From contig JAUIMM010000686.1 in assembly GCA_031769625.1 (NCBI GenBank), positions 4,672,001 to 4,736,000 of the forward strand: a DNA stretch of 64,000 bases, written 5' to 3'. This document shows positions 19,701 through 32,081 of this stretch, in pieces. Under the pieces are notes generated by a model. That model was not told the DNA's origin. It was given only the letters and a program-made list of their open reading frames with translations, and did no database searches. The DNA comes from Taudactylus pleione (Eukaryota > Chordata > Amphibia > Anura > Myobatrachidae). The position numbers and the translations under genes were made by a program. Each line of letters opens with the position of its first letter. Positions within the stretch are counted from its first letter, which is position 1.

Positions 19701-21653
19701 CACACAACCAGGAGCTGTGTAACCTACAGTAGTTACTCAGTCGGCTAAATTAAAGAGGAATTATCCTTCTACAGATAGGATGAGCAGCTGAGTCAGCTGT
19801 GTGTGATCTGTATCAATAGCAGGTAAATATTCACTGTGCTAAAAAAATAATGATTACAGTCTCTGCATTTTTACTACTTAGCTGACAAAACGTCCTGTAG
19901 CCCACAAAGCCTGAACAAGAGAAATCACAAATTGAAAAATAACTATGTAATAAAACACAGTTTCTATTTCAAATATTGAACACATCCAATTGTGATAGTG
20001 TCCCTGTAACATTACAGAAGTATGGAATGTGCCAGGTTATACAGATGTGCCTATTATTCAGAGAGCCAAGATCATGGTTCTGATGCTTATTTATTTACTA
20101 CCACTTATCATATCTGGCTGACAGGGCACATGCAGGTACTTGTAGGCTTGCTAGCATTTATTTTACTATGTATTTTCCAATTCATTTGAAGCGTAATGCA
20201 TATCTATGGGGGGCTTTTGTGCCCATCGATATGCACTGTACACATTGACACTTTACTGTACATTAAAGTAAATGAGAAATAGCATCTCACAGTTTTTCAG
20301 ACAATCTCGGTGCCTGAAAGAGTGAGATTATTTATTTTTAGATTCCCATATGCTTTACACTTCATAATGCAATTGGTGAGTGATTTTTTTGAAGGCTTAA
20401 AAATGTGGAGATTTACACAGCAATTTGACTTTACTAGATGTGGTGAATTGCAAATAGTGAGCTGCAAATTGCATATAAATCATTAATAAATAGGGTATGT
20501 GGCTGCCCCTGCTCCTTAAGTAACAACATCCTGAATATACTGTATCACAATGTGTGCACACTTTTCTGCATAGAACATTTTAAAAATAGCACATAAATGC
20601 ACAAACAGTGTATGGCAAACATTAATGGTGCATTGGTTCTCAGAGATACACACTGTGCAATCAAAATTAGTAAATTGTGAAGCAGTTATTAAAATAAGAA
20701 ATACTGCACCATATTAGGAGCTAAAATACACTGCGAAAGACCCAATAATATACAGCAGAACGGCTGAGTTTCTGTACCTGTGGAATTAGCTGCTCCGTTC
20801 TCACATCTAGCTGACACGAAACATTTGGAGCTTGCCCTACAGGGAATACTATAAGTGGAATTCTACCCCACAGAGAAAACTCCTTACCCAAGCATGTCTT
20901 TGCCGACTTGCAAAGTCACTGAAACCCATTTGCTTTTCCTGACATCTTTGTCTCATTGAATGAAAATTAGGAGGAAATTGTTATTATCCACAGAAGCTAA
21001 TGATTCTGTTTCATAGCTACCTTTTCCTACGCAAGTATTTAAAGAGCAGTTACCCAGATGCTTCCTGACTTTCCAATGCAAATGGTAAGAAGATAAATAT
21101 GAATAATTATAAACACTTCTGTGGCATTTCAGAACCCTCTACCTAGGGCAAGTACTGCATTTTTAAGTGCTTCCCATAGTCAATCTTCTTAAATTTCCCT
21201 ATTAAATATTGATCAACCCCTGAGACTCCTAATATTTGCTTAGCACAGATATGTTAGACTTGAATATAAACTGTTTTGCCTTAAAGCTAATCCACATATT
21301 CAATCAGACGAGATGACAGGCGCGTTCTGTTTAGTTAAAACCAAGTCTGCCAAAGCACCATAATGTCAAGTAAAGGTGTTTAAGCTGCATCAGAACAAAG
21401 GAGAGAATGAGTAGTTATTCTCACAATTCTGCAAGCATTTTATGTATTATTTTATTTGTTATCTTCTGCAAACCTATATTCCTGCTGAGAGTCCAGGTAA
21501 ATCTTAAAATGTAAACTGAGCTTATATAAATTAATGAAGTAGTACAAGCTATAGAAATTATAGAAAAAGTTTTTTATTATTATTATTTTATATGTACTCT
21601 ACACTAAGGCATTCATTAATGTGCTGAACACATATTGAACCTTGAGTATAGTA
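19701..21653. other. Intergenic, nothing recognised
   Basis: Almost 2 kb of ordinary A/T-rich sequence. 'tcattaataaataggg' near 20482 looks like an element end, but no partner end was located. No conserved coding segment was found. Confidence 0.4.
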
Positions 21654-21661
21654 CATAAAAT

Positions 21662-21952
21662 CAGTGGTGTCACTGGGTTGGTGACACCCAGTGTGCCAAA
21701 ACCTTCATGTGCTGGAGACATGCACGCCCGAAAAGTGGGTGTGATCTTGCAGGGAAGTGTAGCGGAACATACTCTGGGAGCAAGCCTAGCACTCCCGGAG
21801 ATACCTGGCTGCCCCAGAGACTCTCCCTGCACTGCTGGCTTCTCCTCAGTGACCAGGAGCCAGGCACTGCATAATAACATCATAGTGCAGCCGCTTGGCT
21901 CCTCAGAGGAGGTGACACCAAAATTACCCACACACCCCTGGTGATGCCACTG
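21662..21952. mobile_element. 291-bp hAT MITE, perfect 8-bp TSD
   Basis: Starts 'cagtggtgtcactggg' and ends 'ctggtgatgccactg'. The terminal 13-16 bases are inverted repeats. The octamer cataaaat is present exactly at 21654-21661 and 21953-21960. 8-bp duplications and CAGTGG-type ends are characteristic of hAT elements. The interior is non-coding, with a 'gaggagccaagcggctgcac'-type GC-rich region. Confidence 0.92.
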
Positions 21953-21960
21953 CATAAAAT

Positions 21961-22235
21961 AATACATATGAGGAAACATACAGTAGTTGATGATACATAG
22001 ATCCTCTGTTGGATTTGAAATAAATTTAGGGGTAAATTCTGTTTTGGTTCTAACAAATTACATTTTTTTGTTTGTCCTTGTGTTGAAGTGTTATTTCCTA
22101 ATTGCCTATGCCCCAAAAGTATAGAACATGCCAATTATTCCCCACAAACTATGCTCTTGTGACCTGGCCAGAGATATTTTTAAATGTTCTTATTTTCCAG
22201 TACATTTCTGATACCACAGTGCAGTTGCAACATGG
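21961..22235. other. Intergenic spacer
   Basis: A/T-rich, no recognisable feature. It may contain the 5' part of the pseudogene that follows. Confidence 0.35.
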
Positions 22236-23052
22236 TTGCAACGCAGGGGCTGCAGAGCAGTGCAACTCTGCCAGAGGGGAGCACAATTATATTACCTGTA
22301 CCTCCAAATGCTGCTTCATATTGCTGAGAGTCTGCGGAACGGTACGCTAACTGGTGAACAGCTGGATGTATATGACAGCCAGGACAGAGCATTCTGCTGC
22401 ATCCCTACCAAGGTTCCTTGCTTTCTTTGCCTTTGGGATAGTAGGGACACCAAAGCGCAGTACAACAGACGACACTGGCCACAGCAGACAAAGTTCTATG
22501 TAGGGACAAATAATGTCATATCTGAGCCACTGGTGGGCTCAAGGAAGGTGCTGATGCCTCCACTACACATCAAGTTGGGCCCTATCAAACAATTTGAGAG
22601 AGCTCTAGATAAAGATTTAGCAGCCTTCAAGACTTCTTCCCTAAGCTGTCTGATGCAAAGGTCAAAGCTGGTGTTTTTGTGGGACCACAGATTAAGAAGA
22701 TCCTGAAGTGCATGGAATTCCCAAGGGTGCTCGCTCAGAAGGAGGAAGCTGCTTGGACCAGCTTTATCGCAGTGGTTCGGAGCTTCCTGGGCAATCACAA
22801 GGCCGAAAACTATGTGGAGTTAGTTGAGACTTTGGTGAAGAACTTTGGCACAATGGGGTGCATGATGTCCCTCAAAGACCATATACCTGAGAAATTCAAG
22901 GAGAACATGGAAGCAAGGCGAGCGCTTCCACCTGGATATACTGGAGTTTGAATGCCGCTACCAAGGATAGCACAGGATGAAAACATGGTGGGAGACTATA
23001 TCTGGAGGCTGATTTGTGAAAGTGATGTACTATATAAAGCTACTCACTTCTA
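22236..23052 (+). pseudogene. Decayed repetitive ORF with GERFH / RYQG signature
   Basis: Recognisable blocks, in three or more frames, are CFLCLWDSRD, PLVGSRKVLMPPLHIKLGP, SDAKVKAGVFVGPQIKKIL, AAWTSFIAVVRSFLGNHKAE, NYVELVETLVKNFGTMGC, GERFHLDILEFECRYQG and ENMVGDYIWRLI. I know this block order from a large family of uncharacterised proteins that occurs in many copies in animal genomes and is generally regarded as transposon-derived; its biochemical role is unknown to me. Frameshifts occur near 22632, near 22915 and after RYQG, with a stop after RYQG. The segment before about 22400 is weak. It is a dead copy with no identifiable transposon ends around it. Confidence 0.65.
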
Positions 23053-23082
23053 ATTCTTTTGTTGTTATGTTTGTACAACTTT

Positions 23083-24431
23083 GGGGTCTATTTATGAAGA
23101 AGTGAAAAGCACTTTTATCAGTGATAAAAGGTCTTTTCACTGCTTTCTCCTATTCATAGAAGGAGTCACCTTGGAGAAACCTCAGATTTCTCTAGCAGTT
23201 CCCCTGATTAGTATACACATCACTTCCCCATACACTAGTATGGGGAGAGCAATTCATAGAAGCATGGAAAGCTCAGTTTAGCTACTAAGATTTTTTCTCC
23301 GTCTCCATCTCTATCTCAGGATGGTGTAATGTGCCTCCTGAGTGGAGAAGAACAGGGAAGACAGCTGTCTCGCCGCCTCCTCCCTGTACTCTTCGCCCCT
23401 TCTGTGATGATGGCCAATCAGAGGAGCCCCAGGGAGAGAGTGGCAGAAAAAAGAAACTGCCCTGCCTGCTCCCTGTGTGATCGGAAGTCATGTTCTCACC
23501 CTTGCTGCTGTTACCTTCCCCCCAATGCCCCCAACCACCACTGCTCTGCCTCTCATCCCTGGTACTGTCACCCCTAGTCACCGCTTCTCTGCCTGCTCCC
23601 TATGTGACACATTCTCCTTGAGGGTACCATGACCCTCAGTCAGCGCTGGGCACTCCAGGTAGGGGAAGGGAAGCTGCAACTAACCCCCCCCCAATCTGAT
23701 TGCCTATAGAGATGCTGGTGATGCTGCCTGGGCAGGGAGACGGGGGCAGCACGCTGCAGGAGGGAATGGTTAATACCCTGATCTCAGCCCGGATGTCTGA
23801 AGTTACCTGGCATATGCCCCCCTCTGTCCTCAACCCCCCGCTGCTCTGTCACTCCCGGTCTGTTCGCTGTGTCCCCCTTCCCCCATGCTGGTTGGCTAGC
23901 TGTGCCCGGCGCTGACGTTGCTCTGGGGAGGCACAGAGGAGACCAGCTCTGCTGCTGCTTGCATGGATCGAGGGGGGCTCTGCCATCTCTGCCCACACCA
24001 GGGATGCCTTTCCCTGCAACCACAGTGAAGGTGATGAGGGAGGCTCTGAGCTCTGGATGTAGAGCTGCACCAGGGGGAGAGGCACTGCTAATACAGCATG
24101 AATAGACCCCGAAGAATGTGCTGCTGACCAACTGCTGTGCACGTGAAGTGGCCAGGTGCAGTCTGGAGACAAGAGGAAGTGTGCACCGAAGAAAGCAAGG
24201 GGCTCTCATGAGTGGCGCATGCGCAGTATCCCGATCCCAGGACACTGATGCATTATTTTGCAATACGCACTGATCTGTTTCTTCACTGAGGAGGCTGAAC
24301 GTTGTGGGACATTGCAAGATAGGTAAGTATTAGTGAATCACTTGGTAACTTCAAGATATATTGCATCAATATGATGTTATCTGTCTTGAAAGTTACCGTG
24401 ACCTACTTCTCTATCTTTATGAATAGACCCC
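23083..24431. mobile_element. 1.35-kb inverted-repeat element, TSD ttt
   Basis: The left end 'ggggtctatttatgaagaag' and right end 'tctttatgaatagacccc' are inverted repeats, flanked by ttt at 23080-23082 and 24432-24434. The interior is GC-rich with several chance frames and a polypyrimidine-rich left part, but no recognisable protein. The terminal word GGGGTCTATTTA is shared with the palindromic MITEs, and a related right end is at 36040-36067. Confidence 0.75.
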
Positions 24432-24434
24432 TTT

Positions 24435-24679
24435 ATGTAAATTTTTATACTTTCGTTGATTTTTTCTTACATTGTGTAAAAGAAAATGCAAATTTGCCCT
24501 TTTCTCACCTGAAATAGGTACATTTCAAAGTATAACATTTCCGGGTCACAAAAGCAAAGTTTGAGGGGAATAAATACTATTTTCTGTATTTTTGAAACAT
24601 AAGCAATTAAGAAACAACACTTACTACCCAAGGCCAAAAAATTGTTACATAGTGTGTTGTTTTGATGTCTAAAATAATC
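24435..24679. other. Intergenic spacer
   Basis: A/T-rich, nothing recognised. Confidence 0.35.
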
Positions 24680-26440
24680 TATATTTACTAAGCATCTTGT
24701 TTCAGCTTCAACTGAAACCCAACGGCAATGTCAGGCATTTCTGCTGCTCTAAAAGCCGTCGGTTTTGATCATTCAGTTCAAACCTGATGGCATTTAAAAG
24801 AACAAACACAACAGCAAACCTGTCCATACAGCAGTTCAATAGGTTAAAATGTTGAAAAAACGAGGGTTAAAGTGAAAATAATAATTATGTGGTGCCCCCC
24901 AAATCCATTACCAGCCCTGGACCTCTCAGCCTGGGCTGGTACTGGACAATAGGTGGAAAGAATTGTTACAAAGCTGTGTGCTCCTCACTGTGCATGCATG
25001 CTTGGCACTAGGACCCAGAGTCTGCAGGGAAGTCCGTCCTCCAACATGATGTACTACTGCACATGTGCCTGCAGCCATCTTTACTGAGTAGAATGACATA
25101 TAGTGTGCGGGCCCTGTCTTTGTTTTAATATTTTTTTTACATTTGAACTACAGGTGCCAGAGGGAACTTAGGGCCTGATTCAGAGCCGGACGCTATTTGC
25201 GCTCGCTCGTTTTAGAAAAAGGGGCCGGCTATTTAAATTGAGCGCTCGCTCTTTGCGGTCTGTTGACGCCTCTATGTCTGAGCGAGCGAACGAAACATGG
25301 GCTCGCTATTCTGTAAAGACGCCCCCTGGCCGCTCTCATCCTACTTCATCTCCGCTATTTATTTGATTAATCGAGTACATCGAAAGGCATCTGAACTGCT
25401 GGCAGTGCTTGTGGTAGGTTTTTCCTATCGCAGTCATGCGAACAGTTCAGGCTAAGAGACAACCAAGTGACGTGGCCGATGACGCTGCTTTGTTAATTAT
25501 GCACACCCTTAAAACGCCCGTTTTGACCGTTTGGCACGCCTGCGTTCGGATCTCCACTCCCCGTTTTCAAGCACCTTCCCCTGTTACCACCCACAAATGC
25601 CTCATCCTGTCACTCAAATTAGCAGGCACTCGCTATTTGGCGAGCGCTCGATTTCCAATCGCACTGACTTGTTGGCGCATGCGCATTACGACCCATACGC
25701 ATGCGCAGTTGTGCGAACATTGCTCGGAGCGAACGAGCGGCCGCTTACGAGCGGCTCTGAATCAGGCCCTTAATGCCTGGGCAGGCTTGCTGGTACATGT
25801 AGAAAAGAACAATATTACTTTCTAGTTTTTTTTACAAATTAACCCCGCACACACCACCACCAGCCCAGGGATGTTTGTTTTCCTCGGGAGGGGGGATCCC
25901 CACTTTCCGAGGCATTCCAGCCCTGGGTTGACCAGTTTGGGGCTAGTTAATGCTATGGCGTTACCACCACGGCTGGTTCCAGACAGGTGCTGGTTATTGG
26001 AAAATAGGGGGAACCCCACACCATTTTTATACCTATTTTCCAGTACCAGCCCAGGCTGAGAGTTATTGGGGGGAACCCCACATTTTTTTTTAATTAAACC
26101 CTTTAATTACATTTTAACTTAATGAAGCCTGCATAGATCATAGTGATCTGTGGAGTGCTTCTCCCAAACTTGCCTGCTGTATGCAAGGCTATTGTTTGTG
26201 TGGGTTTGCTACCATTTTGCTGTTGGGTTTTGGTCAGTTTAAATCCAATCATTAGTAGATCTCCGGGTTTGTTTAGACGTCTATGTAAAATTATCGATTG
26301 TTGGTCCGATGTTATAAAGTGTTTTCAGCCAGTGTTCCATCAGTTTAGCCTTTAGTAAATATGCAGTTTTGGTCGGTTTGCAAATTTGACAGAAAACTGA
26401 CGATAAACACAAAACCAACCTTTAATAAGTTTACCCCTTA
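24680..26440. repeat. P-family repeat, long-tail subtype, interrupted by a MITE
   Basis: Pieces: 24890-24960 ('ggtgccccccaaatccatta' and 'accagccctggacc'), 25840-26110 in the reversed block, and the tail 26110-26430 that matches 5980-6302. The left end 'atatttactaagcatc' and right end 'taataagtttacccctt' are weakly complementary. The MITE at 25171-25769 lies inside, showing that the P copy was already present when the MITE arrived. Confidence 0.55.
25171..25769. mobile_element. 599-bp MITE, GGGCCTGATTCAG ends, TSD tta
   Basis: Starts 'gggcctgattcagagccgga', ends 'gctctgaatcaggccc', flanked by tta at 25168-25170 and 25770-25772. The interior alternates 'gcgagcg' words and 'gcatgcgcatt'/'atgcgcagt'. 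It lacks the long perfect palindromes of the chained-hairpin copies, so it belongs to a separate subtype of the same end group. Confidence 0.9.
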
Positions 26441-27099
26441 GTCTACTAACTGCCAATACATTTGTGAAGTTCACATGACGTCATAGAAAATGACCACTGC
26501 ATTACGCCTTATATTTAGTTGGGGTTCAAGAAAAAAAGGAAAATTGTTCTCTGTAATTTTCTTTCCTGGTGTCCATTTATTACTGCACCAATGGATTCAT
26601 TTTTCTCTCCATACTAGAACAGATTTATTTCTGTGCTCTTAAGGGATGGAATTGTTGTCATGAATCGACACCAAAAACTATATATCTATTATCTGCACAC
26701 ACTATTTATTCTAGGGAATAGGATTGCCACCTACAGTAGTAACAGCAGGTGGGTAAAGGCAGCATGCCGCTGGAATGATCCACTGCTGTCAGGGAAAGTT
26801 TAACTATTGAATCACTTCCCTACTGACCAGACATCAGAGCTGCACATGCACACAATTTATTTCTTTATTTCAAAAGCCGCAGCCACTACTGCATATCCGC
26901 CCACTTCTAAATCAGGCCCTGGTGGCCAAACACACAAATTGTAGTCAATACACCATCAAATCAACTCACAAGTACTTTCCATAAACAGGAAAAATACCAT
27001 TGGTGGAGCAAAGTCGGGCCAAAATAGAAGTTTCAAATAGACAGTGTGATCTGTGCAGTGCTTCGTTGTTTAAAGTGTACAGAAAGAATGAAAAAAAAT
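26441..27099. other. Intergenic with one MITE right end
   Basis: 'cacttctaaatcaggccct' ending near 26920 is a GGGCCTGATTCAG-type right end; the start may be near 26735 ('ccacctacagtagtaac'). Otherwise nothing coding. Confidence 0.4.
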
Positions 27100-27720
27100 T
27101 ATTAAAAGGTTTGAGGTCCCCCCTCAAAAGCATAACCAGCACCGGACTTTTGAGCCCATTCTGATCCTGGAAAAATGGGGGGGACACGGCTTGGGATTCC
27201 CTCGCATTCCCAGTATGCAGCACTGAGCTCAACCAGGCAGGGGTTAATGCCACAGTGAGAGGTCTCCTCTGCCAAAGAATACTCCAGCCCCAAACTGGTC
27301 ACCCCAGCCCTGATATTCTTCAGAAAGTGGGGATCCCCCCAAAAAAGGAGCCCCCTTCCCGAGGATACCCCAGGGCTAGGGTGAAGTCCGGGGCTCTTCC
27401 CTATTCCCCTGGTGGTGGAGAGTGCAGTGGTAATTACTTGAATTTAGTAATAATATTGTTCTTTACAGTGGGACTACAGGTCCGAGCAAGCCTGCCCTGA
27501 AGCACTTGTAGAACTACTACTGCCAGCATCATGCTGGCACCTGTACCCCCACTGTAAAGAAAATATATAAAAAAGACTGTACACGGACACCGAATGTTTT
27601 AACACTTTATTACACATTCACTTACTCAACCACTCACTCACCCATACTTACACTACATACTTCCTGGTGCTGGTCGGTCCTCTTTTCCATGTAGAATCCG
27701 GTCTTCTTAAAATAACAAAC
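27100..27720. repeat. P-family repeat
   Basis: 'ccctcaaaagcataaccagc', 'cacttgtagaactactactg', 'actgtaaagaaaatatat' and 'cgaatgttttaacactttat' follow the same order as copy 1 (475-1130). No coding capacity. Confidence 0.7.
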
Positions 27721-28600
27721 CGCTTTGCCCGGACCCCACGGACACATATACCATCAGTTTAGTATAGCTCTACCCGAATGGCAGGGAACTCTGTTTCCTG
27801 CACAATCTCCACGATTGGCTAAGAGTCTGGCTGCTTTTAGCCAATCAGCAGCCGTTGTCATAGTAACTTTTTCAGTTATGCTTTTGTATCCAAAAATAAG
27901 ACAGAGTAAACATTTAAATAAAGAAAATATATGTTGGAGAAGATCTGCTGCTAATTTATTGTGCAGCAGTGCATCATCACATCACACTTCACACCTGTAA
28001 AAGTTTTGATACAGAATCTGCATGCGCAGGGACCTCTTAGTCACTAATTATCCACAACCACTTGTCAGGTCAGAGGAAAGCCTGAGAGCATACAGCATTT
28101 ATTATCAAAAAGATGCTTTAGCCGCACTTAATACTTTAATAGTAACTCAAACATTACAAGGGTTGCCCAGTTATCTGACTAGCAAGTGGCAGAATTATAG
28201 ATTAACTGCCCAAACTGTTGAGGGAGCCTATATTCCAGAACACAATTGCATTTCATTAGATTTATATGCCATTTTGATCACAGCAACAGTCAACCTTCCT
28301 ATGATCCTCATACTTTTTTGATTTTAAAGAAACGACAAAAGGTCGATCTGATAGTCTTCAACACTTTGTTGTTTCTATATATACTCTGAAACCTCTATAG
28401 AGATCTAACTGCCATTCCTCCTATTGAGGGGATTTTAATTCCTGGAAAAAATACCCTCTGACTCAAGTCAAAGGATGATACAAGGATGGAAGTCTTGGGC
28501 AACTGTGAGGATTACCTTGTTATTACAGAGTGTCAGGAATGGTTATTGATATGAAACAAACCAAAATTTCTAACACTCTCCTGGCTGAGAGAATTGTTAC
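27721..28600. other. Intergenic; one open frame without similarity
   Basis: A hairpin-prone stretch 'gattggctaagagt...ttttagccaatc' sits at 27810-27845. The plus frame 28022-28321 is open for 99 codons and has a protein-like composition (RSEESLRAYSIYYQKDAL). I cannot assign it to any family, and it has no obvious splice or promoter context. It may be a fragment of an unrecognised retroelement. Confidence 0.4.
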
Positions 28601-28603
28601 TAA

Positions 28604-29450
28604 GGCCCGTAGTCAATTAGACGCGAAAAGTCAGACACTTTTCGACTATTGTACTTTCCACCGCATTTGACTGTTTGAGACGCGAAATCGTGGCATGTGT
28701 GTCCCTGTGTTTTGTCCTCTTCAATTACAGAACAGGCGAAAAACGCAAATAGGTGAATGTATAACAGGCGGAAAGTGCTGAATAGATTGGGGGAATCAGT
28801 CTGTACCCCAAACTAAGATGCTCTGACACTGGAAATCATTACAGATGTGTACTATGAACCCTAATATAAGTACTTTGTGTCCATAAGTTGTGTTAAAAGC
28901 TTTCTAGATGCATATTTGTAAAAGTGGTAGAGATGATAGAAAACAGTATTTTTTTGTAAAAATAAATAGTCCAGTCAAGTTTGGGGTACTTGAAAATAGG
29001 CGCTAGCATATTTTTGTGTCTCTAAATTGCACTTTAAAAAAATTTAAAAATCCACCTGCTGCATACACCTGCAATCCTAAAAACACCTACCCCATCCAAA
29101 CAGCCCCCAAGAAACGTATTTCGCTAGTTTTTATCCTTGTCCCCCCACTTTTTTTTTTTTTATCCCAAAAATGACGTCTTTTTTGGGGTGTTCTAAGGTA
29201 ATTTTATATTTTTACTGATTTTTCCTTTGTGTCCAAAGGGTTCTGAATCAATTCCCCACATTTGCACCCCAAAATAGAGATGTTGCACTTTTTTCCGCCT
29301 GCCATCCATTGGAGAAATTTTTCCACCTGTTTCAGTGCATTGAGTTTCCGCTTAGGCAAATTGGTCCTGGAATTGAATTTGGAGATAAGATGCAAACAGG
29401 CAAAACTTTTCGCCAATCGTGAGTTTTTCGCCTCTAATTGAATCCGGCCC
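28604..29450. mobile_element. 847-bp inverted-repeat element, TSD taa
   Basis: The left end 'ggcccgtagtcaattagacg' and right end 'cctctaattgaatccggccc' are inverted repeats, followed inward by 'cgaaaagtc'/'gagtttttcg'. They are flanked by taa at 28601-28603 and 29451-29453. TAA fits the TWA target preference of PIF/Harbinger. The ends resemble those of 52974-53309 (GGNCGGAATTCAATT). No transposase frame. Confidence 0.85.
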
Positions 29451-29453
29451 TAA

Positions 29454-29768
29454 AAGAGCAGCACTTGATTCTGTGATATTACATCTGACACTAATATATC
29501 TGTTTAAAAAGACACATGTGTATATGGTGTATAGATAGATTTAAACACAGATTTGATACATATTCTAAGGACTTTACCCTGACTCCATGTTTGGACAGAT
29601 AAGCGCTTATTTCTTTTAATTGTGTACGCTTAATACTTACTATTTCTCCCAATATAATAAATACACCTTTTATCCATACTGTATGTGAGGATTAGTTTGA
29701 AATGTGGGCTTCTGTTTTGGGACGTATGGTTCCTTATTGGATTTTTGTTGTTAATTCCCACTTGTAGC
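29454..29768. other. Intergenic spacer
   Basis: A/T-rich sequence without recognised features. Confidence 0.35.
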
Positions 29769-30103
29769 AAGTGTCGGACTGGAGCATAAAGGGCCCACCG
29801 GGGGAATGCAGTAATAGAGGCACATGCTTAAAGGGTGTAGTCATCCACCAGAGGGGCTGTGGCCAGCGACCACAATTGCTTTGCTAACCATTAGGCAAAA
29901 CTTGGTGTAGTTTCTATATTAGCAAACAAAGGACCCAATGTTTATCAGTGGACTTGCTCCAAAAGGTAACTGACCCTCTAATAGAGTAACAATGTACAAT
30001 TCAGTGCACAGAATGGAACATGATACCTAGAAGAGGGGTTGAGACCTCAGGCAGTGGGGCCCACCATGGATTTCCCCTGTACCCTTGTGGGCCAGTCCAG
30101 CCC
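29769..30103. repeat. Short repeat with 'gtcggactgg' / 'ccagtccagccctg' ends
   Basis: The left end 'caagtgtcggactgg' and the right end 'ggccagtccagccctg' are partly complementary, and 'agggcccaccggggga' opposes 'gtggggcccaccatgg'. The structure looks like an old hAT-type MITE, but the flanks (acttgtag and ctcatagc) do not form a duplication. Confidence 0.5.
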
Positions 30104-30448
30104 TGCTCATAGCCTGCCTCACTGGAGATACCTGAAGGTTAAATAGTATATACTATTTTGTTTTCTCTTTTTGTCTACATAATGAATGTAAAGTTTTGAT
30201 ATTTAAAGAAATATTAATAAGTGAACCAACACCACCTGGTATATTTTCATCTGTATTTATTGTACTCTCAAAAGCACTTTTAGGCACACCCATCTCACTT
30301 TATTATATACCTTTACCTAGAGGGAGTGCATTGTTGGCACTTCTTTGCAGCACCAGCTGTAACCTATATAATTAATTGATTGTTTTTTCAGTAGAAGGTA
30401 GAAAGTATATAGGCGCCTGAAGTTCTCATTTATTATATTATATATATA

Positions 30449-30479
<31 letters not shown>

Positions 30480-30599
30480 AAGTGCAGGAACCCACGTGGG
30501 AACTGTCATTCTCATACAAACACTGTAAGTACAGGATGTACATATATTGCTTGCGAGTCCTTGTCTACCTGGAGAAGGTGACTGACCAGCGCCAGGGAG
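30104..30599. other. Intergenic with (AT)n tract at about 30440-30479
   Basis: An alternating TA tract interrupted by 'ctgtg' is the only feature. No coding similarity. Confidence 0.5.
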
Positions 30600-31060
30600 T
30601 AGGTAAGTATGTAGTGTGAGTGGTTAATAAAGAGTTAACATATTCGGTGTGTGTGTGTCTTATTAAAAAATATATATTTTCTGTACAGTGGTGGTTCTTC
30701 AAGTGCCGCCATGCCGGGGCCGGCTTGCTGGGATCTTTAGTCCCATTGTAATGAGCTACCGCCCAGCCCTGGGGTATCCTCAGGAGGGGGGACCCCTTTT
30801 TTCTGGGCGGCCCACTTTCTGAGGAATCCCAAGGCTGGGTTAACCAGTTTGGGGCAGGTCAATGTGATGGCAGGGGGGACCCTGTGATGTGTGTCCCCCT
30901 TCTATGGTATTATCCTTTGGCTGGTCAGACCCAGTGCTGGTTACTAGAAATACGGGGGAACCTCATGCCGCTAACCCCATAAATTTCCAGTTCCAGAATG
31001 GATTCAGAGGTCTAGGGCTGGTTATACTTTTTGGGGGGACCCATCGACAATTGTTTTCTA
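30600..31060. repeat. P-family repeat, reversed orientation
   Basis: 'tattcggtgtgtgtgtgtct', 'ttctgtacagtggtggttct', 'cccactttctgaggaatccc', 'gggcaggtcaatgtgatggc' and 'ggctggttatactttttggg' are in the reversed P order, as at 55440-56060. Confidence 0.7.
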
Positions 31061-31910
31061 ATGCACAGCTCACATCGACTTACATTATGTGATACAAATT
31101 CAAGTGCTAGAACCATCCAGCCATAACATTACCTTTATAAAATTAATTGTCATTGGCATAAGGGCACAAATTATGCAAAGCTGTAGCTTGATAGAAGCTA
31201 TGACTTGAGTCTGATGAGGCTGTAGAGAATATACTGTACATCATTTTCCTTTGTCAGCAAAATAATATCCCTAATTTTCTGTTCTGTTCTGTTCTGTTCT
31301 GACAAGCCACTTTGTTTTTAACCAGTGCCTTTCAAGTTCCAGGCCATCAAAATTAGATGCCCCAAATTGGGGTGAAGAAACAAATCCTTATTTTAAGGTA
31401 TTAAAATGTATTAACAAAATACCTATATTTGTTATTTCAGCATTTAATTCATTGGAGATGTAGGTGCACACTATAAGCACTAAGAATTCTAATGATCAAA
31501 ATATTTATAAAAAACTCCAACAATTTACATGGTTTTTAAGTAAGGTTTCTTAGTACATGTTTGGCCAAAGATGTTTGGCCACCTATCATGTCACGGTGAA
31601 CCATATAAGTTGGGTCCCTAACATCCCTAATACTGACACATTAAATAATATATCTAGGACTTACCTTTAATAGAGCCAATTAAATGTGTGTACTGCAATG
31701 CAAAGGTCCCATACCAATTAAAATCACATGGGGCAGGTGGGAGGAGTGCCAGCCCAAGAGAAGGGGTCTCACCTTCAAATGTACATTAAATACACACATA
31801 CACAGAGGTAAAAGGAGGGGCTGGGCTGCACATCCTAATCTTAACCCTTACCTAAAAAAAAACATGTTAATTGTTGGAGTTTATTATAAATATTTTGATC
31901 ATTAGAAGTC
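31061..31910. other. Intergenic, nothing recognised
   Basis: (ttctg)n of four units at about 31281-31301 is a tiny microsatellite. Plus-strand frames here are short and unlike known proteins. 'gggctgggctgcacatcctaatctta' at 31817 recurs reversed at about 32167-32193, so a larger inverted repeat with arms near 31680-31900 and 32100-32200 may flank the MITE at 31914. Confidence 0.45.
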
Positions 31911-31913
31911 TTA

Positions 31914-32081
31914 GGTATCTATTTACAGCTGTGTTAGGAGATAAAGTGATAAGGTACCAGCCAATCAGCTCCTAACTGCCATGTCACAGGCTGTGTTTGA
32001 AAAATGGCAGTTAAGAGCTGATTGGCAGGTACCTTGTCACCGTTCACTTTATCTCCTAACACAGCTTAGTAAATAGACCCC
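31914..32081. repeat. Palindromic MITE, 168 bp
   Basis: Ends 'ggtatctatttacagctg' and 'agcttagtaaatagacccc'; inner arms 'ccaatcagctcctaactgcc' and 'ggcagttaagagctgattgg' make the whole element one long imperfect hairpin. Left flank tta and right flank taa do not give a clear 3-bp duplication. Confidence 0.8.

Noticed and set aside
23784..24317. 177-codon minus-strand frame
   Set aside because: Lies wholly inside the inverted-repeat element 23083-24431, with GC-rich low-information sequence and no domain.
28022..28321. 99-codon open frame with protein-like composition
   Set aside because: I could not link it to any family, and it lies in a region with other long chance frames. Kept only as a note in the intergenic entry.
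29769..30103. Confident hAT MITE call
   Set aside because: The inverted ends are only partly complementary and the flanking octamers do not match, so it is listed only as a repeat.
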